A DNA stretch of 64,000 nt from G023898405 sp964368985 (GTDB lineage: Bacteria; Myxococcota; UBA727; JABDBI01), in contig CAYJDW010000003.1 in NCBI GenBank assembly GCA_964368985.1, forward strand, positions 1-64,000, given 5' to 3'. The notes beneath the pieces were generated by a model, which saw nothing but the letters and a program-made list of their open reading frames with translations, was not told the origin of the DNA and did no database searches. Below are positions 58,111 through 64,000 of the stretch, in pieces (the first letter of the stretch is position 1; each line of letters starts with the position of its first letter). A program made the position numbers and the translations under genes.

Positions 58111-58983
58111 ATGATTTCAACAGTGATGAGCCCTGAAAAAAAGGGTACTCTGCTCGCAGTAGCGTCCGGCCTACTTTATGGCTTGCTCGGTTATTTCGGC
58201 ATGAAGATTTTGAATTCAGGCCTCTCGGTCTACAACTTATCCTTTTGGCGCTTTGTTATTGCCTCTTTATTTATGGCTTGCGTTTTTTTCGCTGGCCGCG
58301 CCAAGGGCATTTCTCTTCGTCAGCATCTTGAAGCAATGCTCGTCGGGAGCATTTTTTACACGATACCCGGCGTCTTATTTTTCATTGCCAGCAAACTAAT
58401 CGGCACTGGCCAAGCCATGGTCATTTTCTTCGTTTATCCGGCTTTTGTGATGGTGATAAATTGGCTGGTAAATAAACAACCCATTAAACGCAGCTATTGT
58501 TGGTCATTTCTCGTTATTCTCGTGGGCCTCGTTCTCCTCGTGGATCTGAGTGAATTATCTTTTGACCTTATGGGCATCAGCCTTAGCCTTTTGTCTGCTT
58601 TGTCTTATGCCATTTATTTATTCTTAAGCAAAAAAGCGACTATCCCCGCCATCAACTCAACCTTTATGGTGTCAATCGGTTGCGCAGCAATGGCTTTTTG
58701 CTTGGGCCTCATCGATAACTCTCTCACACTCCCTACTGAGACTATGCAATGGGTCAATATTCTCGGCATTGGTATTGTCTGCTCGGCCGTCCCTATTTTA
58801 TTGCTTCTCGAGGCAATGAAACACATCCCCAGTGATAAAGCCTCACTCCTCTCCGTGCTTGAACCGGTTTTCACCGTTATTTTTGGTGTCATCCTCCTCG
58901 GAGAAGTGATGAATCTAAATAATATCATCGGAATCATATTGATTCTCGTGGGAGCTATGAGCATAAGTGTTAGAAGTCATTAG
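58111..58983 (+). CDS. EamA-family (DMT) transporter
   Basis: A 290-residue inner-membrane protein with ten predicted helices in two EamA repeats: first near LLAVASGLLYGLLGYFGMKI, second near ISLSLLSALSYAIYLFLSK, with the end-of-repeat motif PSDKASLLSVLEPVFTVIFG then LLGEVM. DMT carriers export amino acids or other small metabolites; the substrate cannot be told. AGG lies six bases before the ATG. It is a single gene between penicillin acylase (divergent) and a small membrane protein; a weak terminator follows. Confidence 0.92.
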   Translation: MISTVMSPEKKGTLLAVASGLLYGLLGYFGMKILNSGLSVYNLSFWRFVIASLFMACVFFAGRAKGISLRQHLEAMLVGSIFYTIPGVLFFIASKLIGTGQAMVIFFVYPAFVMVINWLVNKQPIKRSYCWSFLVILVGLVLLVDLSELSFDLMGISLSLLSALSYAIYLFLSKKATIPAINSTFMVSIGCAAMAFCLGLIDNSLTLPTETMQWVNILGIGIVCSAVPILLLLEAMKHIPSDKASLLSVLEPVFTVIFGVILLGEVMNLNNIIGIILILVGAMSISVRSH

Positions 58984-59003
58984 CTCCGCCAGTGTTGAAG
59001 CTG

Positions 59004-59020
59004 AAACCCTGAGGTTTTTT
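59004..59020 (+). terminator. Possible weak terminator
   Basis: AAACC-CTGA-GGTTT forms a 5-bp stem followed by a run of T residues, 20 bp after the EamA stop codon. The stem is short, so the call is tentative. Confidence 0.35.
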
Positions 59021-59103
59021 TCCGCTCGGTATGGCTCGAATTTGGTCGGTGATAAAGTTTCAGTTTAGAGTAATTAAATTTTTTTAATAAAGAGAATCAA
59101 AGA

Positions 59104-59496
59104 ATGAAACAAAAACTATTAGAAATTTATGCGCTTTGCACATGCCTTCTTGCTGTCTTAGTTATTAGCACAACCTTCATCCTGTTAACCTGGAATGCGG
59201 TGAAGTTAAACGCGCCTTCTTTTACTTTGAGTAGTCGCGACTTTAAGTGTCATCAAAATGATCAAGAATATAAGATATGCTTGTCTTACAGGTGGTATTA
59301 TCCTCATGAAGATTCTTCTCCCCCACTTCCTTCTGACCAAGAATTAGCTGGTTTGCGAGAAAAATCCTATGAAACACTTATTGCTGTTGAACACCGAGAT
59401 GCCCAGCAAGGACTTGTATTGTGCAGCATTATTTTGTTTATGGGCTTATTAATATTTGCCACTCATTGGTGGTTGGCTAAGCGGGCCAGAAATTGA
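59104..59496 (+). CDS. Small two-helix membrane protein, 130 residues
   Basis: Not recognised. Transmembrane segments lie near residues 9-30 (CTCLLAVLVISTTFILLTW) and 100-120 (GLVLCSIILFMGLLIFATHW), so a loop of about 70 residues with two cysteines (SSRDFKCHQNDQEYKICLSY) is probably periplasmic and may hold a disulfide. The C-terminus is basic (AKRARN). It is convergent with guaA, 86 bp away. There is no context that suggests a function. Confidence 0.7.
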   Translation: MKQKLLEIYALCTCLLAVLVISTTFILLTWNAVKLNAPSFTLSSRDFKCHQNDQEYKICLSYRWYYPHEDSSPPLPSDQELAGLREKSYETLIAVEHRDAQQGLVLCSIILFMGLLIFATHWWLAKRARN

Positions 59497-59582
59497 TCTT
59501 TCCTATTCCTATCTAAAGAGGATATATAAAAACTTTGCATGGTCGGTCTTTTATTAGCCGCTGCTCCTTTTTGGATGATTAC

Positions 59583-61136
59583 TCATTCCCACTCAATAGT
59601 TCCCGGTGGCTTTTGCGTGATATCATAAAGCACTCTATTTATACCGGCCACTTCATTGGTTATTCTCATCGACATTCGTCCCAATAATTCATGAGGAAGC
59701 TTGGACCAGTCCGCAGTCATTGCGTCCTCGCTTTCAACTGCGCGTATAACAATAGTTTCGCCATAGACTCTCGCATCACCCATCACGCCAACACTTTTCA
59801 CGGGTAATAATATTGCAAAACATTGCCAGATTTTTTTGTTATAAATTCCTGTGGCGACGGCATTTTTAATTTCTTCTCTCACCACACGATCGGCTTGGCG
59901 AAGAAGTGCAATACGCTCCCTGGTCACAAGTCCTGGCGCTCTCACTGCCAGCCCTGGGCCAGGAAAAGGCTCACGCATAACCACTTCCTTCTTTAAGCCC
60001 ATGAGTTGACCGATAGCCCGCACTTCATCTTTAAAAAGTTCCCGCAAAGGCTCAAGCAAACTAAGTTTCATGTGCTCAGGCAAACCTCCAACATTATGGT
60101 GGCTCTTGATACCGTGAGAATGGCCGCCATTTTTCGTGGGTGATTCAATCACATCGGGATAAAGCGTGCCTTGCCCTAAAAACTTGGCTTTACTTGAAAT
60201 CGCTTGAGAGTCAAAAACCTCAATAAAAATTCGTCCGATTATCTTTCGCTTTTGTTCAGGATCGGTCACGCCATGCAGGCCTGCGAAAAATTGTTCCTCG
60301 GCATTGATCACCATTAATTTCTTGGCAAATACCTGGGAAAATAGGGCTTCAGTCTCTGCCACTTCATTATGTCGATGAAGGCCATGATTTACATAGACGC
60401 AGTGAAGTTGATCGCCGATTGCCTTATGAATCAACAAAGCCGCTACCATTGAATCCACTCCGCCGGAGAGACCCATTATCACTTTCTCTTGTCCAACCCG
60501 ATGTCGAATAACTTCGATTTGTCGAGACAAAAAGTCATTTAAATCAAAACTCTTTTGGGCTTTAGCAATTTTGAAAAGAAAATTAGAGAGGATCTGCAAG
60601 CCATCACTCGTATGACTTACCTCCGGATGAAATTGTAAGGCTAAAATTTTTCCCGTTTTATGCTCAATAGCCACGTGTTCGCAGGTGGAGCTCTTGGCAA
60701 TAGTGCGAAAATCAGGCGGCACAATTTTTGCTTGATCGGAATGAGACATCCATACTTGCGACGAACCATTTAAGCCATCAAAGAGCAACGAGTTTTCTTT
60801 AATATCGATCATTCTTTGACCGAATTCTCGGTGACCGCATTTTTCCAAAATACCTTCGAAGTGCTCGACTATTAGCTGCATGCCATAACAAATTCCTAAG
60901 ATAGGAATGCCAAGGTCGAAAATATTTTTATCGATGCGCAAGGGATTTTCGTCGAGCAAAGACTCAGGGCCGCCAGATAAAATAATAGCTTGGGGATTTT
61001 CTTTGGTCAATTCCTCAGCGTTTACACGCGCTGAAAACACTCGAGAGAAAACTCCAAGCTCGCGAACTCGTCGAGCAATGAGCTTAGTGGTCTGAGATCC
61101 GCAATCGATCACTGCAATGAATTTGTCGTTAGTCAT
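59583..61136 (-). CDS. guaA: GMP synthase (glutamine-hydrolysing)
   Basis: A 517-residue enzyme that aminates XMP to GMP using glutamine and ATP. The N-terminal class I amidotransferase domain has nucleophile Cys in GICYGMQLI and His-Glu in LQFHPEVSHT. The ATP-pyrophosphatase domain has the P-loop MGLSGGVDSMVAALL and the C-terminal dimer domain ends PPGTIEWE as usual. guaB is not adjacent. It is divergent from folD across 123 bp, where promoters for both must lie. Confidence 0.97.
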   Translation of the reverse strand: MTNDKFIAVIDCGSQTTKLIARRVRELGVFSRVFSARVNAEELTKENPQAIILSGGPESLLDENPLRIDKNIFDLGIPILGICYGMQLIVEHFEGILEKCGHREFGQRMIDIKENSLLFDGLNGSSQVWMSHSDQAKIVPPDFRTIAKSSTCEHVAIEHKTGKILALQFHPEVSHTSDGLQILSNFLFKIAKAQKSFDLNDFLSRQIEVIRHRVGQEKVIMGLSGGVDSMVAALLIHKAIGDQLHCVYVNHGLHRHNEVAETEALFSQVFAKKLMVINAEEQFFAGLHGVTDPEQKRKIIGRIFIEVFDSQAISSKAKFLGQGTLYPDVIESPTKNGGHSHGIKSHHNVGGLPEHMKLSLLEPLRELFKDEVRAIGQLMGLKKEVVMREPFPGPGLAVRAPGLVTRERIALLRQADRVVREEIKNAVATGIYNKKIWQCFAILLPVKSVGVMGDARVYGETIVIRAVESEDAMTADWSKLPHELLGRMSMRITNEVAGINRVLYDITQKPPGTIEWE

Positions 61137-61259
61137 GCTGCCCTCATCAACTTTTTAAAAAGATGCCTGCCGCAAAGGATTAGACAATAGCCTTGCGACA
61201 ACCGGTATTGATCAATCACCATAAAAAGTGAGTATTGCCAAAGAACCCTAGGAGCGCTC

Positions 61260-62108
61260 ATGACCTCTGCTCACGTGATCGATGGTAAGGCACTCGCCGA
61301 AATAATAATCAACGATCTTGCTCGACAAACAGCTGGAGCGCACACGCGGGCCCCCGGCCTTGCCACGGTTCTCGTCGGAGAAGATGCTGCGTCAAAAATC
61401 TATGTGGCTAATAAAATTAAAGCTGCAGCGCGTGCCGGTATAAAAAGTTTTCATCATAGTCTTGAAGTATCTAGTAGCCAAACGCAATTGATTGCACTCA
61501 TCGATGAATTGAATAAGAACAACAACATCGACGCTATTCTTGTTCAATTGCCACTACCTAAACAAATTTCCGAACAAATAATTATTGAAAGCATTGATCC
61601 ATCCAAGGATGTCGACGGCTTTCACCCATTGAACCTTGGGCGTCTCATGAGCGGTATTAAATCCACCGTCGCATGCACCCCTCTCGGTGTCATGCATATG
61701 ATCAAAAGCGTCAACTATCCTATCTCTGGCAAATATGCGGTCGTCGTGGGCCGCAGTAATATTGTTGGTAAACCCATGGCTCATTTATTGTTACAAGCAG
61801 ATGCCACCGTTACCATTTGTCATGCGAAGACTCAAAATTTAGCACAAATTACCAAGCAAGCCGATATCGTCATCGCTGCTGCCGGTCGCGCAAAACTTCT
61901 CAATGAAAGCCACATAAAGAAGGGAGCACTGGTAATTGACGTCGGAATCAATCGAGACGAGTCGGGAAAATTATGTGGCGATGTGGATTTTGATCGCGTC
62001 AAAGATATCGCTTCTTATCTTTCCCCGGTACCCGGAGGCGCTGGTCCTCTCACCATTGCCATGCTCCTAAAAAATACCGTCGATAATTTCATGCGGAGAT
62101 GTCCATGA
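61260..62108 (+). CDS. folD: Bifunctional methylene-THF dehydrogenase / methenyl-THF cyclohydrolase
   Basis: A 282-residue enzyme interconverting 5,10-methylene-THF, 5,10-methenyl-THF and 10-formyl-THF. Visible blocks are ATVLVGEDAASKIYVANKIK (with the catalytic Tyr and Lys), VQLPLPKQI, DVDGFHPLNLGRL, the NADP-binding VVGRSNIVGKPMAHLL and the C-terminal PVPGGAGPLTIAMLL (more often PGGVGPMT). Its stop overlaps the gcvT start as ATGA, so folD-gcvT-gcvH form an operon joining methylene-THF production from glycine to its oxidation. Confidence 0.96.
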   Translation: MTSAHVIDGKALAEIIINDLARQTAGAHTRAPGLATVLVGEDAASKIYVANKIKAAARAGIKSFHHSLEVSSSQTQLIALIDELNKNNNIDAILVQLPLPKQISEQIIIESIDPSKDVDGFHPLNLGRLMSGIKSTVACTPLGVMHMIKSVNYPISGKYAVVVGRSNIVGKPMAHLLLQADATVTICHAKTQNLAQITKQADIVIAAAGRAKLLNESHIKKGALVIDVGINRDESGKLCGDVDFDRVKDIASYLSPVPGGAGPLTIAMLLKNTVDNFMRRCP

Positions 62109-63169
62109 GTATAAAGACGACGCCATTGTTTCAATGTCATAAAGATCTTGGCGCCCACATGGTTGAGTTTGCGGGCACTATGTTACCCGTTCGTTATGAT
62201 AGCGAAAAAGAAGAACACTTGGCAGTGCGCAATAGAGTGGGAATGTTTGATGTAAGCCACATGGGAGAATTTTTTGTTAATGGCGAACAAGCTCAAGAAT
62301 TTTTGCAATATGTGCTGACGAACAACATCGATAATTTAGTTCCCAATCAAGCACATTATTCTCTCCTGCTCAATTATCACGGCGGTATTATCGATGATTT
62401 GATCGTTTATAAAATTTCTAACGAGAGGTTTTTATTATGTGTTAATGCTGGCAACATTAATAAAGACTGGGCATGGATTAAAAAACAGAGTGAAAATTTC
62501 AAGGTTAGCCTCGAAAATGCTTCCGATTCCTATGCACAGATCGCATTGCAAGGTCCCACAGCTGTTGACCTCATACAATCATTGACTCCCGATGTGGTGC
62601 CCAAACGATTTCATTTCGCAAAAATGGAGATCGCCGCTATTGAGTGCTTAGTAGCCCGCACAGGCTATACCGGAGAAGATGGAGTAGAAATATTTTTAGC
62701 TAATAAACTAGCTCCTGATTTGTGGAAAATTTTGCTTTCTCACGATGTAAAACCTTGTGGCCTTGCCGCAAGAGATTCTTTACGCCTAGAAGCGGGGATG
62801 CTTCTTCACGGCACGGACATGGACGAAGAAACTAGCCCACTCGAAGCACGTCTGGCATTTGCCGTCGCTATGAATAAAAATTTCATAGGAAAAGAAGCGC
62901 TCATCAATCAAAAACAACAAGGCTTAAAGAAAAAACTAATCGGTTTTAAATTGAAAGAGCGCGGTATTGCTCGCCATGGTTTTAAAATATTAAGCAAAAA
63001 TAATAGAGAAATTGGCGAGGTCACTTCTGGTACATGGCCGCCCAATCATGAGCACGCCATTGGCCTTGCTTATGCCACAGATATTACTTTGAACAATGGC
63101 GATGAAATCTTTGTTGCTATCAGGCAACGTTTAAGCCCGGCCATCGTGGCCAAACCTAAATTTCTTTAA
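62105..63169 (+). CDS. gcvT: Glycine cleavage system T protein (aminomethyltransferase)
   Basis: A 354-residue THF-dependent enzyme that releases ammonia from aminomethyl-lipoyl GcvH and forms methylene-THF. Family blocks are FDVSHMGEFFVNGEQAQEFL, YSLLLNYHGGIIDDLIVYK, RTGYTGEDGVEIFL, CGLAARDSLRLEAGMLLHG and EVTSGTWPPNHEHAIGLAY. ATG 62105 (GGAG seven bases upstream) is chosen over ATG 62099, which overlaps that site. It is translationally coupled to folD by an ATGA overlap, and gcvH follows 14 bp later. Confidence 0.96.
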   Translation: MSIKTTPLFQCHKDLGAHMVEFAGTMLPVRYDSEKEEHLAVRNRVGMFDVSHMGEFFVNGEQAQEFLQYVLTNNIDNLVPNQAHYSLLLNYHGGIIDDLIVYKISNERFLLCVNAGNINKDWAWIKKQSENFKVSLENASDSYAQIALQGPTAVDLIQSLTPDVVPKRFHFAKMEIAAIECLVARTGYTGEDGVEIFLANKLAPDLWKILLSHDVKPCGLAARDSLRLEAGMLLHGTDMDEETSPLEARLAFAVAMNKNFIGKEALINQKQQGLKKKLIGFKLKERGIARHGFKILSKNNREIGEVTSGTWPPNHEHAIGLAYATDITLNNGDEIFVAIRQRLSPAIVAKPKFL

Positions 63170-63183
63170 CTTCGGGAGCTACA

Positions 63184-63579
63184 ATGTCTAAACTCATACC
63201 CAGCGATCGATTATTTAGCGAAGAGCACGAATGGGTAAAGCTCAGCGGTGAAACCGCGATCATCGGTATCAGCGAACACGCACAATCTGCGCTTGGCGAT
63301 GTCGTTTACGTTGAATTACCCGATCCCGGAAAAGAAATAGTTAAAGGCAAAGCGATCGGCGTCGTGGAAAGCGTTAAAGCCGTGAGCGATATCTATGCGC
63401 CGCTTTCAGGCATTGTGCTTGCGGTTAATCAAAAAGTTATTGACCATCCTGAACAAATTAACAGCGACCCTTATGGGGAGGGATGGATGTTAAAGATTCA
63501 GGTGCTTGACCCAAAACAAGCCCAACTATTGATGAATAACCAGGCTTACGAAGAATTGTTGGAAAAGGAAGCTAAATAA
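63184..63579 (+). CDS. gcvH: Glycine cleavage system H protein
   Basis: A 131-residue lipoyl carrier that shuttles the aminomethyl group between the P and T proteins. The lipoylated lysine is Lys65 in GVVESVKAVSDIYAPLSG; EEHEWVKL near the start and GEGWMLKIQV near the end are typical. The ribosome-binding site GGGAG precedes the ATG. It is the last visible gene of folD-gcvT-gcvH. The P-protein genes, which usually follow, are not in the remaining 400 bp; a repeat and an unrelated secreted gene come next. Confidence 0.96.
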   Translation: MSKLIPSDRLFSEEHEWVKLSGETAIIGISEHAQSALGDVVYVELPDPGKEIVKGKAIGVVESVKAVSDIYAPLSGIVLAVNQKVIDHPEQINSDPYGEGWMLKIQVLDPKQAQLLMNNQAYEELLEKEAK

Positions 63580-63620
63580 CTGTGATCTTTAACTTTTCCC
63601 TAAGACATCTTCGGCATCTT

Positions 63621-63697
63621 TGTCATCTTCGTGCTTGACACGAAGATCCAAGCACTCCCTCATATCCTGGATACTCGGGTCAAGCCCGAGTATGACA
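63621..63697. repeat. Dispersed inverted repeat, family C
   Basis: TGTCATCTTCGTGCTTGACA with CGAAGATCCA, and the inverse of TGGATACTCGGGTCAAGCCC with GAGTATGACA, form two arms, each itself palindromic (ATCTTCGTG/CACGAAGAT; ATACTCGGG/CCCGAGTAT). It follows gcvH and may end the operon transcript. A single half-copy lies at 4565-4590. Confidence 0.75.
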
Positions 63698-63840
63698 GAC
63701 ATTTAGATCAGCGTTTATCGATAGTTTCTCAAAGGAGGTATGAGGTAAATTCTCCCCCAAAGCAGTTGACAAACAACAGAGCTCCTGAAAATAAAAGTTA
63801 ACTATATTAATTATATAAAAACTCTTATCCAGGCAATAAA

Positions 63841-64000
63841 GTGACCACGATTAAATGCATTATTACAACATTAATGCTGCTTCTTCTATCCACAAGATCA
63901 AGTGCCGAATATGTATCTATGAAAGTGAATGCAAAAGACTCGAACGCATATCTCGGATGTATGATTGGCGTTGTTCCTATGGGCGGTTCGTCTCGTTTTG
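63841..64000 (+). CDS. Secreted hypothetical protein (truncated by window end)
   Basis: A GTG at 63841 opens a frame to the end of the window. It encodes a signal-like start (MTTIKCIITTLMLLLLSTRS then SAEYVSMKVNAK) and continues NAYLGCMIGVVPMGGSSRF. The ribosome-binding site is weak (AGG about nine bases upstream). It may be another member of the many small exported orphans of this genome. The 3' part and full size are unknown. Confidence 0.5.
   Translation, partial: MTTIKCIITTLMLLLLSTRSSAEYVSMKVNAKDSNAYLGCMIGVVPMGGSSRF

Noticed and set aside
1..64000. tRNA, rRNA or riboswitch genes
   Set aside because: No cloverleaf with CCA end, rRNA segment or recognisable aptamer (including a glycine riboswitch before folD-gcvT) was seen by eye; a covariance-model search would be needed to exclude small RNAs.

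Overview
The window looks like a Gram-negative, proteobacterial-grade chromosome. It encodes several lipoproteins, a TolC-type outer-membrane channel with an RND pump, and an Amidase_3 lipoprotein. The gene orders rplS-rnhB-yraN-rsmI and scpA-scpB-rluB are ones I associate with deltaproteobacterial-type genomes, but I cannot place the organism from sequence alone. A nucleotide-exchange-type transporter, a patatin lipoprotein, a secreted ankyrin protein, a secreted protein with a RasGAP-like pattern and several secreted orphans hint at a host-associated life (inference). The assembly has one 100-N gap at 45021-45120.

The standout region is about 6.4-21.4 kb. It reads as a polycyclic tetramate macrolactam (PTM) biosynthetic cluster of the HSAF/frontalamide/ikarugamycin type. 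A 3094-residue KS-AT-DH-KR-ACP-C-A-PCP-TE megasynthase has an adenylation pocket resembling ornithine codes. It is flanked by a divergent sterol-desaturase-type hydroxylase, two CrtI-like FAD oxidoreductases and an arginase that can supply ornithine. A Sfp-type phosphopantetheinyl transferase lies just downstream at 22.4 kb. No zinc-dependent alcohol dehydrogenase and no P450 are present, so a bicyclic hydroxylated product is predicted (inference).

Layout. 0-6.4 kb: pdxH and an NTT-like transporter, a frameshifted pseudogene, a patatin lipoprotein and an AidB-type acyl-CoA dehydrogenase. 6.4-23.1 kb: the PTM cluster, a small secreted orphan and the PPTase. 23.1-31.7 kb: a SulP-carbonic anhydrase fusion, a Bcp peroxiredoxin and a three-gene RND efflux operon. 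31.7-38.6 kb: secreted orphans, a soluble histidine kinase, adenosine deaminase, rluD and purU. 38.7-43.3 kb: an ankyrin protein, then the rsmI-yraN-rnhB-rplS group and threonine aldolase. 43.4-47.3 kb: paired secreted paralogues around the gap, folC and a secreted orphan. 47.5-54.5 kb: purM-purN, a CDP-alcohol phosphatidyltransferase, and the run amidase-xerD-scpA-scpB-rluB. 54.7-64 kb: a low-complexity membrane-anchored protein, penicillin acylase, an EamA transporter, guaA, then folD-gcvT-gcvH.

One-carbon and purine metabolism recur (purU, purM, purN, guaA, adenosine deaminase, folC, folD, gcvT, gcvH, threonine aldolase). Dispersed palindromic repeats are common. One family with a CTCTCCCGCAAGCGGG core occurs at least five times, including twice between genes of the PTM cluster, and twice as a large two-copy inverted element.
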